From: Phyllostachys edulis
Taxonomy: Eukaryota; Streptophyta; Magnoliopsida; Poales; Poaceae
Reading direction: 5' to 3'
NCBI GenBank assembly: GCA_036346405.1
Contig: CM070561.1
Location: forward strand, 30,846,215-30,910,214
Length of the DNA stretch: 64,000 nucleotides
This document shows positions 1-9,910 of this stretch, in pieces (position 1 is the first letter of the stretch; the number at the start of each line of letters is the position of its first letter). A program made the position numbers and the translations under genes. Below the pieces are notes generated by a model. That model was not told where the DNA came from, made no database searches, and worked only from the letters and a program-made list of their open reading frames with translations.

Positions 1-706
1 CCATCTCTGGCCCCAAATCCCGTTGATTTTGCCATTAACGTCGTACGACCTTCGTGCTCTCCACGCCGCCTCGACCACGCCCGCGCCCTATATAAAGGAG
101 CCCCAGGACCGCCGTAGCCTCCTCATCTCAGTTACGCCACCCACATGACCCCTACCCCCTCGAGCTCGCCGAAATTTGAAGATCTTCGCCACCGGCCAAG
201 GTTGCTTCAAACTCCGATTGCGTTGCGGTCAAGCCCGTTTTGCCCCCTTCGTCCACGCCTCCGGCTTCGCAATGTCACCGCGAAGCTCGTGCATGCACTC
301 ACTTGGCTCGAGGATCACCGGAGCATCTACTTCGCTGTCGACCGAACCTCACCACCGCCAAAGCTCGTCGCCGATGACCAAAACGCCGTGCCCCTTCACC
401 GCAAGGTATAGCATCGCGTTCAGCATCGTTCCCTAGTTCTTTTGAGCCCACCCTCACTCCTCGCCGTGGCGCGTAGTGCTGGCGAGGCTTTCACCGGAGC
501 TCCGCCGCTCACGGGCCTACTTAACCTGACGGTTGTAACTGTCAGTAAAATGTATTTTACTAAGAGTTTTATTATAACCGTCAGGAAATTTGGAATTTTT
601 CCGAGGAAGTTACTATTCCTGTGACCAAAATAGTAAAACTTGACGATCGTTGCGGGCCCATCAACAAAATTCATGGCTGTCAGGTTTGTTCTGTTTTCTA
701 GTAGTG
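1..706. mobile_element. CACTA transposon, right-hand terminal part
   Basis: The segment ends at 694-706 in ttttctagtagtg, whose reverse complement CACTACTAGAAAA is the classic CACTA terminal repeat. From about 522 to 706 the sequence carries short inverted motifs of the type acctgacggt / accgtcagg. Base for base it resembles the right end of the complete CACTA element at 28.75-28.98 kb, including the phrase gtgaccaaaatagta. It is therefore a member of the same family. The other end lies off the window to the left. The stretch 1-430 is GC-rich, has a TATA-like ctatataaagg near 83-93 and short open frames; it may be captured host or LTR sequence but I recognise no protein. Boundary at 706 is firm, content of the first 430 bases is not. 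Confidence 0.8.
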
Positions 707-1225
707 TATGCATCTTTTCAGTTTACCTAATTTAACAGATGTATTAACGTTCTTGACGCGTGGACTCACCTGATTGGAAGTTGGAACATAACGACGGACA
801 AACCGAGTAAAAGTCAAATTAAATAGAGAAAATTTATAACATGCCACTAAATAACTACATAATTCACAATGTGTCACTCACTGTGTGGCTAAACCCATAT
901 GTCAGTAAGACCCATATGTCAGTAAGACACTAATAACATATTATAGAGATTCAAAGTTATTCTGTAAATATAACGAATTGCCCCCCATTAAATATGAACG
1001 CTATGGGCAAAATTTGTGCCGGTGCCTTTACTCCATCAGCTTTCGTTTGGGTGGCAGAAAAAGAAGTCTCTTCAATTATGCACGGCGTACTTCAATCTTT
1101 TTTTGTGGAGTACGCTATACCCTAGTAATCTCTCTATAAAAATGCAACTACTCTGACACTGTCCAAGCCGAAATTAACACAAGTGAGCTAGACACGCTAG
1201 CTAGCTACAGCACAGAGACGGCGGC
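707..1225. other. Upstream region of the strictosidine-synthase-like gene
   Basis: AT-rich sequence between the CACTA end and the gene start. It contains a perfect 17-bp tandem duplication (cccatatgtcagtaaga at 894-910 and 911-927) and the probable core promoter listed separately. No other gene is seen. Confidence 0.6.
1131..1142 (+). promoter_or_regulatory. Probable TATA box
   Basis: The sequence tctctataaaaa lies about 85-95 bases upstream of the ATG at 1226, which leaves room for a start site near 1165 and a short 5' untranslated region of about 60 bases. It is the only well-placed TATA motif in the upstream region. Position and match are seen; function is inferred. Confidence 0.5.
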
Positions 1226-1941
1226 ATGAAGGGCGCCATAGTGTACTCGCGCTCCTCGGCTTCTTCCTTTCTTGTGCTTCTCCTTTGGCCTCTCATGGCG
1301 TCAGCAGCCGCCGCGCCGGCGCCCTACGAGACCAAGTCCATAGACCCCGGCCTTGCCGTCATGGTGCTGCCGCAGTCGGTGTCCGGCCCGGAGAGCCTGG
1401 CCTTCGACCACCGCGGCGGCGGGCCCTACGCCGGCGTCTCCGACGGCCGCGTCCTCAGGTGGCGCAGCGGCCGCCTCGGCTGGACCGTCTTCGCCTACAA
1501 CTCCAGGCACAAGTGAGCTAGCTGCACTCCACATTCACGGCCACACGTGTGTAGCTGTATGCATGCATGGATCGTGGATTCGTGGATCGATGCAGTAACG
1601 TTGCGCACGTGTGTGCAGGAGCGTTGGGATATGCGCGCCGGAGAAGAAGCTGGTGGTGCCGGAGAGCGTGTGCGGCCGGCCGCTGGGGCTGCAGTTCCAC
1701 CACAAGTCCGGCGACCTGTACGTCGCCGACGCGTACCTCGGGCTGATGAGGGTCGCGGCGCGGGGCGGGCTGGCGGAGGTGGTGGCGACGGGGGCCGGCG
1801 GCGTGCCGTTCAACTTCCTCAACGGCCTGGACGTTGACCAGAAGACCGGCGACGTTTACTTCACCGATAGCAGCACCACGTACCGGAGGAGGTACAGAAA
1901 AATTAATTGAGCATACTATGTAGTGCAGTTAACGTGGCTGG

Positions 1942-2640
1942 CAGTGGCGGAGTTAGGATTTTGATGATAGAGGTGTAAACTTAAAACACATTTGTTCTAA
2001 CACAATTTCAAATGACATAGTACATAAGTTTAAATGTATCAAATTACATATTCGCGCTATAACCAACACCAAAAAATATTTTAGAAAATTACAACTTGAT
2101 AAGGCGTTCCTTTATGCTTTGAAAGTGATTGATGACAACAACATCACTAACTTGTAGAAAAAATTCACACTCAATGTACGTAACTAAGCAATCATTTAAA
2201 TATTGTTCACCCATACTATTTCTTAGCTTGTTCTTCACATGATTCATTGTTGAAAAGACCTTCTCTACCTTTGCAATAGCCACAGGAAGGATCAATACCA
2301 ATTTGAGCAGCAAATAAACAAGTTTATAGCGATTATCCTTCTTTGTCTTAACAAGTTTAATAGAGAGCCCACTGAGATTCTTCACTTCTCAAAACCTTGT
2401 ATCTTGATGTATGTCAGTGATAAACATATTAAGTTGCAAAGAAAGTTGGATCAAATCTGTGTTCGAGAAGTCTTTAGGATAAAACATAGTAGGTTTGAGA
2501 ACATTATCCTTGTCATATGAAGCAAATGAATCAACATGGTGCAAAGATGCCATGCAAAGAAGTAGCTCTAAATTAACTTCATCAAATTTATCATAAGAAG
2601 CAAATGTATTTGTAGGAAGCAAAGATGCCTAGATGGGCCG
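1942..2640 (-). mobile_element. hAT transposase fragment in intron 2
   Basis: On the - strand two adjacent frames, about 2389-2622 and 2089-2385, encode a piece of a hAT-type (TTF zinc-finger/hAT) transposase: NVLKPTMFYPKDFS, then VEKVFSTMNHVKNKLRNSM, which is the C-terminal hAT dimerisation block. A stop separates the two frames. The left edge at 1942 begins cagtggcggagttagg, the usual start of such hAT elements; the matching right end is not recognisable, so the element is truncated. It sits inside the second intron of the strictosidine-synthase-like gene in opposite orientation, which accounts for part of the unusual intron length. It cannot encode an active enzyme. Confidence 0.75.
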
Positions 2641-4329
2641 ATGGTACTTAGGCTTGACGCCTCCTTGACTATTTGATTTGGACTTGATTCTCATATTCTG
2701 TTGGGCCTAATGCTAAATGAGCTGCCAGGAGTTGAGGAGTATGTATATTAGTATGTGTAGTGTATACTTTATATATTAAAGGAAGTATATATAGTTATTT
2801 GTGCATAAATTTTGGAGATGTAACTGTATCCCCATGCATCTACTGTAGCTCCACCATGCCTGCTATCCATTTCTTTTGTTCCATATACGTACGAGCTGAA
2901 CTAGTTCTCATGCATCCGCGTGATTCACACAGGTCAATTTTAATTAATTTAAGTATATGTTATTTGTTTGCGATCTCAATTTTAATTAATGTAAAGTGAT
3001 TTGATTACTCCTAGTGCTGCATGTAATTCTTCTAAACCTGATAAGAAGTGGCAGTCTAAAAAAACTCTTAATTTGAGACAATTCCAGGAGATTATTCCCA
3101 TACTAATCCTATATGTATAGGATCGCAATCATGTAAGCATAGAGCTTATAATGTATATTCACGATTTTGTAGCTAGGATCCTCGCATAATTCTACGGTTG
3201 ATCTGATCCTGCATGGCATCTCTTCTGTCCCTCGTCCATGTGCTGAGATGAGATGTCCACTTTTGCAAATACCGGTGTTAAGTGAAACATTTTGACATAG
3301 ATATCTCGAATTAAGTGACACCTGCAAGAACCTCATGTTAATGCACATTTACCTGGAATGTTTTGTAGTTTACTCTTTTTTTAACAAATAAAATGCTCCG
3401 TTATCAGTTATCACAAGGCAGCGCTCGAATTGAACAGTTTCATCCTGTGTATGCTTCTGGAAGGAATAAATAGCCTTAATGCTTTTATCGTTTGTGCAAT
3501 TAATAACTTGAAATCGCCAACTAAACGTGTGACCATGAGTTGTATCACATGCCCTAGCTCGTACCACTAGCTATAGTAGTCCATTTGCCTAATAATGACC
3601 TAAACAAACACTAAAACTCCTCAACTGTACACCATCACATCACGCAATATATAATCGCCTACAGGCGCACCCATCTCTGTCTCTCTCTTAATTAGCCCAA
3701 TCCAACTAGCTAGCAACCGAAATGAAAGTGTGGAATTTAGACAATAGGAATATGCAGAACTATTCGTGTAGAGGGAAAATGTACACTTAATTTGGTCCTC
3801 CAAATTTGTGTTCTGATCCATTTTAGCTTTCGAAACAGTATTTTGATCAGTCACTTTTTTACTAGTGCGAGTACCCGTACAGAACGCAGAAATTGATTTC
3901 ACAAAAATAGTGTGAAATTTTCCGCATTCTATGATCTATATAGACCTTGCAAGATCTGAGGCATTGCTAACTGGGCCCACTTCATGGACTAGCTCTCTAG
4001 TCAAAGTTAGTGTGCATATAGATAATAGAACTTCTGTAGTCAAAGTTAGTGTGCAGGCGACAGAAAAAGTTATTACACCCGCACTAGAATATGGATGAGA
4101 GGAGCACGCAGTTATGAGCTTATGATTCCAGCAAGATGATGTTATGTACTCCAGTAGCAATAGCATAGCTAGCTTTTCAGAATCTGAAGTACTGCACGTC
4201 GCATCGGCTTAATTAATCAATTGACGCGCGATCTAAACGCCGTTATCCGGTTCAGAAAACATGTCACCTGCGGTCAAAACTCTAGTTATGAATTTATTTT
4301 TAAATATTTGGATTGGAGGCAGGAAAATC
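2641..4329. other. Remainder of intron 2, no gene seen
   Basis: AT-rich intronic sequence. No coding similarity on either strand. A 20-base phrase, gtcaaagttagtgtgca, occurs twice near 4000-4015 and 4039-4055. Confidence 0.5.
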
Positions 4330-4489
4330 ATACCTATAGATTTGTCTCCAAAAATGCCTTTATAATATTATAATTTAATTAAATTTTACAAATATATTAT
4401 AACAAATTTAATTGTTGTCAATGTTGTTTATTGGGAACCATGTCGATGTCCCATACTACATATTCTTTTTTGGAACCGGAGGGAGTACT
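4330..4489. mobile_element. Stowaway-type MITE remnant
   Basis: The AT-rich segment ends in ttggaaccggagggagta (about 4471-4488), the characteristic Stowaway terminal sequence next to a TA. The upstream portion (gtctccaaaaatgccttt and the AT-rich stretch to 4405) resembles the MITE interior, but I cannot find the left terminal repeat ctccctcc. It lies 25 bases before exon 3, so it forms the end of intron 2. Confidence 0.5.
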
Positions 4490-4982
4490 AATTATATGTT
4501 TGTCTACGCTGCAGCGACTACCTACTCGTAGTGGCCCTAGGCGACCAGACGGGGCGCCTGCTCCGGTACAACCCGCGCACACGCCGTGTCGCCGTGCTCC
4601 ACGCCGGCCTATCCTACCCGAATGGCGTGGCGGTCAGTGCGGACGGGACGCACGTCGTGGTGGCGACACGCAACTGCGGCGAAGCTCGCTTGCAGATCTT
4701 GGCGCGTCCACGGGCGCAAGACGTCGAGACGCCAGCAGAGTCAGCTGGGTTCCCGGACAACGTCTTCGACGGGCGGGCGGTATCGGGGTGGCGCTAAGCC
4801 GCGAGGTCGAGGGCCCCGAGGTGGCGCCGACAGTGGCCGTGAGGATCGGCAGTGACGGTGCGGTGACGGAGGCGTTGGACGGGTTCAGCTTCGTGACAGT
4901 GAGCGAGGTGAAGGAGCGGAACGGCACGCTGTGGGTCGGCTCCGTCGACACGCCCTGCTGCCGACCATTGATCGAGTGTTGA

Positions 4983-5279
4983 GTTAATCTTGTTGCATAA
5001 TAAGCTGTGACACATTAAGTTTGTCGTGTGTCACATTAATGTTGTTTTAGAAGGTTATGTGTTTACTTGTTTAGCTGAGTCAAGCATGTTTGTATATGTC
5101 GCATGGTTCTGTGCACGTACGTATGTGTGAATCTAAGTCGCATGTAGCTAAATGTAGGCTTTTAGTAGTGGCACATCTTGCGTAAGTACATGGCATGAAA
5201 AGCGGATCAGGATGTTGCTCTCCGCTAGTTAGTTTATACATCCAGTATTGCTATTCGTATTAGTGGAATAAGAACAACA
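4983..5279. other. Downstream flank of the strictosidine-synthase-like gene
   Basis: AT-rich; presumably 3' untranslated and flanking sequence. Two near copies of a short phrase (tgtgacacattaa, tgtgtcacattaa) occur at 5006-5040. No gene is seen. Confidence 0.4.
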
Positions 5280-5495
5280 GAGTGTCTTGTGCAGTGTCAC
5301 CGTTCCCCTCCCCACCCAAGTTCCCCTGTCGCCACCATCGCCGCCCGAAGCCTCCTCCCCAATGGTCGCCCCCAAGTCGTGTCTTCTCCCCGACCCCATT
5401 GCCGACGCCGCCCTTCTTCCCGTCGCCGCCGGTTGTGACACCGCGGTTCACTGTACAAGACACTCTATCGTAAGAGTGTCTTGTGTAGTGTCACC
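5280..5495. repeat. Short inverted-repeat element, MITE-like
   Basis: agagtgtcttgtgcagtg at 5280-5297 is repeated inverted at about 5449-5466 (cactgtacaagacactct) with one mismatch, and again in direct orientation at 5472-5495 with gtgtcaccg. The 186-bp unit 5280-5466 has a GC-rich, proline-codon-like interior. It looks like a small non-autonomous DNA transposon flanked by a further end copy, but no convincing target duplication is seen. Family not identified. Confidence 0.45.
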
Positions 5496-6363
5496 GTCAT
5501 GACACAACTACGGTGATGCCGCCACCGGTCCAATCAACCTCGCCTGGCCAAATCCACCTCCCCGTCGCCAGATCTACCTTCCCCTCTTTGTCCTCTCCCC
5601 TCGGTGTGCACGACCCTAGCTACCTCTCCACCGACCTCCCCTGGCTACCTCCATTCTCTGTTGCTTCAGTTTTTGGGTTTGAGTTTGACTTGTGTATTGA
5701 TGTGGGTTGTTGTTGTTTATGCATACATGAAGGAGATGGATGTGGTGAGCTACTGCCGGTGGTTGATTTGCCGGTTGCACTGGGGTAATTACTCCCCTTT
5801 ACTCTCTATCCCTTTCCCTCCCCTTGCTTTGTGATGTGGGTGATGAATGATGTGGGCTATGGTGGGTGTTTTGTGATGGTTGGATGATATGGGTGGGTTC
5901 TCTGTGTATGATGGTTCATGAGATGTGGTTCGGATGGGGCAAAACATCAGTCTTTACACATACAATTTTTGTACATGTAACTAATCTTATGGCATGTTCC
6001 TATAGGGTATTCTGCTTTTGAAAGCTGCAATTAACTTTTCTTATTTGTAAAGGTTAGGCTAATTTGTAAAGCTGCAATTAACATACAAATTTCTGAAATT
6101 TTTACCTAGCTTGTGCCTCTGATCATCAATTATTTATTAATTGGTGTGTATTCTATTCCAAAACAAGACCAAATGAGTCAATAACTACTACAACACCTCT
6201 TCACCTGCCTCTTGCCATTCATTTCACCTTTGTTTGTGTAACTGTGTTCATGTCGGTCAAGTTCTCCTCCCTTACGTCCCAAGTACGTCCTATCATTCCA
6301 TTCCTGATCTCTTCTCTATAAAGTCTTCCAAACAGTGGCTGCTTGTGCATTTAAAACCGGCTT

Positions 6364-6366
<3 letters not shown>
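5496..6366. other. No gene recognised
   Basis: Pyrimidine-rich sequence to about 5830, then a GT-rich run (tgatgtgggtgatgaatgatg) and AT-rich sequence. Short open frames near 5513-5834 have no recognisable similarity. Confidence 0.4.

Positions 6367-6424
<58 letters not shown>
6367..6424. repeat. AC dinucleotide microsatellite, 29 units
   Basis: Uninterrupted (AC)29, 58 bases. Any open frame crossing it (poly Thr-His or Val-Cys) is an artefact. Confidence 0.97.
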
Positions 6425-6426
<2 letters not shown>

Positions 6427-7318
6427 TTTGTAGTCCCCCAGCCACTTTTGGGGGGTCGTCCACACAGCATGAGAAGGATGAGACAGTAGCCACGAGTAAC
6501 TTCATCGAGCCTGCAAGTTCAAGAAGCATGGCTGTCAGGAGAGCGCGTGGATATCCAATTACCTGGATGTTGTTGATAGGTAATTGGACGTCGCTATGTT
6601 CAGAAAAATGGTGTGGACGCGTAGGTACTCCGACTGGGAAGTGGCATCATGTATGACGTGGAAAGTTTATTTCCCTACGTTACTTTTCTGCCAGCCTAAG
6701 GAAAGAATCCAATAAATTCCCTATGTTATTTCTTGTATGCCCTAGGGAACATTTTTATATAATCATTATTTTCCTATTACTAATTCAAATTCTCCCCTAC
6801 TATTTGGCATGGACACTAGGGGTACAGAATTTATTTGTTTTTTTTTCTAAATATACATACATTATTCAAATACTTATTTATATTCAAAGACACTAAATTC
6901 ATATTATCACTCAAAACAAAGTTTATAAAGGAGATAAACATAACAATATCTTGTATTTCCAATAGACCATCAAGTAATATTTGAGGCACATTTGCACCAA
7001 CATATCCAAGTGTCAACATCACACTACTAGAAAGTCTAAAAAACAACACCCACACTTGCACCACAAGTGCACAACACACATACGTATTGAAGTACAAATG
7101 ACCAGCAAGATTTCAGACATCAAAATGCAACCCTTACATGTTAGTCATTCCATCAAAGAAGGCAACATGCACCACTTGCAACAAAAGTATGCATCCACAT
7201 GTAATTAGACCATGGCTGACATTAAAATAGTGCAAGATCATCATCCGGCGGAGAAGAGTAGTTCCCATCAGCCTATGCGATAGATTGAAAACTTGAAGAA
7301 GCTAGTAAGCTCATTATT
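6425..7318. other. No gene recognised; possible degenerate DNA transposon ends
   Basis: Contains repeated phrases ttccctacgttac / ttccctatgttat (6670-6735), ccctagggaac (6740-6750) and, at 7022, cactactagaaag, which looks like a CACTA terminus without a recognisable partner. The rest is AT-rich. The last five bases (7314-7318, ttatt) are the target duplication of the next element. Confidence 0.35.
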
Positions 7319-9452
7319 TGTAACACCCTGGCTATTTGGAAGCCAAGATGTCACTTAAATACTCTAACATACAGCCACATTGCGGAAGAATTTGAATGAT
7401 ATAACATCTAAAGGCATAAATAAAACAACCCAACATAGAGAAGGTATCTTTCCTTCACCATTTAAATGTATTTATTACAGTTCATCGTTAAACAAGGTTC
7501 ACAAGCAATAATAAATCAACCGTATCAAGGAGAAGGTATCCTTCCTTCTCCATCTAAATTTATTTATTACAATCAATAATAAGTGAAAGATAGAACTAAT
7601 TTATAATCTTGAACTTGAATAGGATGTTGTGAATGAGTAGTGCGTGTCTACTCCCTCCCAAAAGAGCCAACATCGGTGATTACCTAAAACAATAAATAAA
7701 CAAACAAGTGTGAGTCCAAGACTCAAAGCAGTACAAAGGAATAAATGGAACATACCACAAACATTAACAAGTCAACATCATTGAACCATATGAAGAAATC
7801 ACGAATCGAGTAATTGAATGAATGGAATGAATGAAGTGAATGGAATGGAGGACTACACACATGCACATACCGGTATTGCTAGTGACACACCCGTCGGTGT
7901 TCACTTAAGCCCGCATCTTAACAAAAATGCGGGGATCCAAGTCCCGTATGAAGAACATTTCATATGGGTGTCCCAAAACGCTCACATTGGAATAGTGGGG
8001 CCCACATTGGAATGGTGGATCTTACGTGCCCATCCTGGAATTGATGGGTCTTTTCAATCCACTCCCGTGGATGGAACATGAATAATGAATGCATGGAATG
8101 AAATATGTATATTGAAAAGACACGCCTCTAATCATGGAGATAACACACATATGGAAGGAACATGAACTTAAATATTATCATCTCCAATCATGGATTCAAC
8201 ACATATGAAAGACCATAGACAATCCAACTTCTCTTGAATCATAAGAACTCACAAGATAATCATAAAAGCATTCATCAATCACAATCATTAAGATAAACAA
8301 TGTACTTGCCTCCATGATGCGGCGTTAGCGAGAAAAAGTGGTGCTCCTAAACCCGAAGCTTCACCTTCTAAACAATTAAATAACTGAAATAAGAATGCGA
8401 TGAACACGACACTACTTAACAACGTTCTACATCGCTTCCCCGGTGAATCAAGATTTATCTAGAAACCCTAAACTGAAACCATCGCATTCAGTCAAATAAC
8501 ACCACAGGACAGCAGCACGGTAAACAGTATATCTCTTGATCTGGAACTCCGAATGAGGTGAATCCAGTTTCTGTGGATTTTTAACTAACAAGTCTACAAT
8601 ACTCTAGTTGACAAGATGATCCAATTCGACCAAATTAGTACGCTAACAGACAGATGAACTTTCAGCACAGAAACTATCTAACAGCATAAATAGCAGCACT
8701 AAAACGATCATAACTTTTAATCTATAACTCCGAATTGATCGTTCTTTAACAATCTGGAAAGGTTATCAAATTACCTACAATAACCTAGTTGGGTGAAAAC
8801 CCAGATTCTTCCAATTACATTTTTATATTTTATGAAATAACAAAACAGATTAATCTCATCAGAAATCTGGACAGCAGATGCTAAATCTCTCATAACTTTT
8901 GACTCGAACGTCAGATTCAAGTGAACTCAGTGCCCACAGAAATTTAAGAACAACCTCCAGATATCTCTAGGAGATCAAAACTACTGGTTCGGCCTCTAAG
9001 AATGCAAAATCGCCCATGCAATATTCTGGACAGAATTGAATCTACAACAGGACGAACTCGATCCAATCAAACTAATCTAATTTCACATCTAAACATCATC
9101 AAAACAGCGGGGAAACAAATTGATACCCTTGGAGACACATGAGCCCGCTGAATTTCCATGAGGCGCCTCCTCCCTCTTCTTCTCCTCTCTTCCTTTCTTT
9201 TGCTTTTGGTAGGCACACAAGACAAACAGGAGGAAGTGCTTTGGAGAGGATGGCAGCAAGGGGAAACATGGAGGTTATTCTGTAGCACGGCCGATGCACT
9301 GTAGCAAGGTGTGGTACTGTAGTATATTTAGGGTTTCTTCCCTTTTGGGCCTTGGTGCCGTGGGCCAAGAGCCAATGGCCCAGTTTTGAAGAAATTTCAG
9401 AAAAACCCCTTTAACTATTGTTTGTTTTCTCTAACGTGTTTGAAGTATTACA
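7319..9452 (-). repeat. 3' LTR of the Gypsy chromovirus
   Basis: 2134 bp. Almost collinear with 13790-15930, for example at ttggaagccaagatgtcac and ggagacacatgagcccgctg. Begins tg, ends ca. Confidence 0.9.
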
Positions 9453-9468
9453 TTCTATCCCCTTAAAC
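9453..9468 (-). other. Polypurine tract of the Gypsy chromovirus
   Basis: On the - strand the bases directly before the LTR read TTTAAGGGGATAGAA, a good polypurine tract, and fix the element orientation. Confidence 0.7.
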
Positions 9469-9588
9469 AGAATTAGGCCGAATTCTACACATCATCTACT
9501 CGAAAAACAACAACAACCACAACTAAAATTAATATCCAACAAGATGTACCCGCGTGAACAACTTTGGTTAAAGCTCGATCATGTGAGA

Positions 9589-9910
9589 CTACCTCCCAAG
9601 TCTCTTCTTGCTCAGACCGACGTGACCATAACACCATAACGTATACCCATGTCTATACCTCAAGACTCTCTCTGACCTCTCCAGTACACGTATCGGATGA
9701 GTCTCGAAGGTGAGATCTTGCTCGGTGGTCAACGGCGCTAACGAAACCTCAAACTCTGGATCTCCCAGGTACTCACTCAACACCAGAACATACAAGACGT
9801 TACGTACTCCACGCACGGACTCGAGATAGTCCTGGCGATACGCCAACTAACGAAAACAACCCAATGTACCTTGGGGCAACCCCCCAGCGGTACCGAACCA
9901 CGCAACATGC
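9589..9910 (-). pseudogene. Gypsy integrase C-terminus with chromodomain, remnant
   Basis: The - strand encodes EYLGDPEFEVSLAPLTTEQD followed by THPIRVLERSERVLRYR, the end of the integrase and the start of the chromodomain of Tekay/Del-type elements (HVS-L-R-Y ... PI-ILDR ... LR). Just upstream, near 9860-9905, APRYIGLF recalls the L-PRY-GPF block. The frame is then lost: the expected K-V-W ... EATWE chromodomain core appears only as a frame-shifted remnant (TLWCYGHVGLSKKRLG). Chromodomains of this class steer integration to certain chromatin; this copy is dead. Confidence 0.7.

Larger units (their letters stand above)
1226..4982 (+). pseudogene. Strictosidine-synthase-like protein (SSL family), three exons, frameshifted in exon 3
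   Basis: Exons fit at 1226-1512, 1619-1891 and 4515-4982, with GT donors at 1513 and 1892 and AG acceptors at 1617-1618 and 4513-4514; phases join correctly (K-S-V-G-I-C and R-R-S-D-Y-L). Exon 1 encodes a hydrophobic signal peptide, then the family blocks SGPESLAFDHRGGGPYAGVSDGRVLRW; exon 2 has VCGRPLGLQFH, DLYVADAYLGL and GDVYFTDSS; exon 3 has GRLLRYNP, LSYPNGVAVSADGTHVVVA, then GFPDNV. About 340 residues in all, normal for the family, six-bladed propeller proteins of the secretory route; most plant members lack proven strictosidine synthase activity. Near 4770-4795 the frame is lost: one frame stops at 4795-4797 while the conserved tail (VALSREVEGPEVAP, GTLWVGSVDTP) continues in another. 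A small loss near 4690-4715, where family members have extra residues after EARLQ, is also likely. Hence probably a pseudogene, unless the frameshift is an assembly error. Confidence 0.85.

Noticed and set aside
145..436. Two overlapping short frames near the left edge
   Set aside because: No recognisable family; inside a CACTA terminal region.
4431..4982. Single 183-codon frame as an independent gene
   Set aside because: Its first part is MITE and intron sequence; only the tail belongs to the strictosidine-synthase-like exon 3, in a shifted frame.
6234..6656. 140-codon frame through the AC repeat
   Set aside because: Its core is a Thr-His run from the microsatellite; flanks have no similarity.
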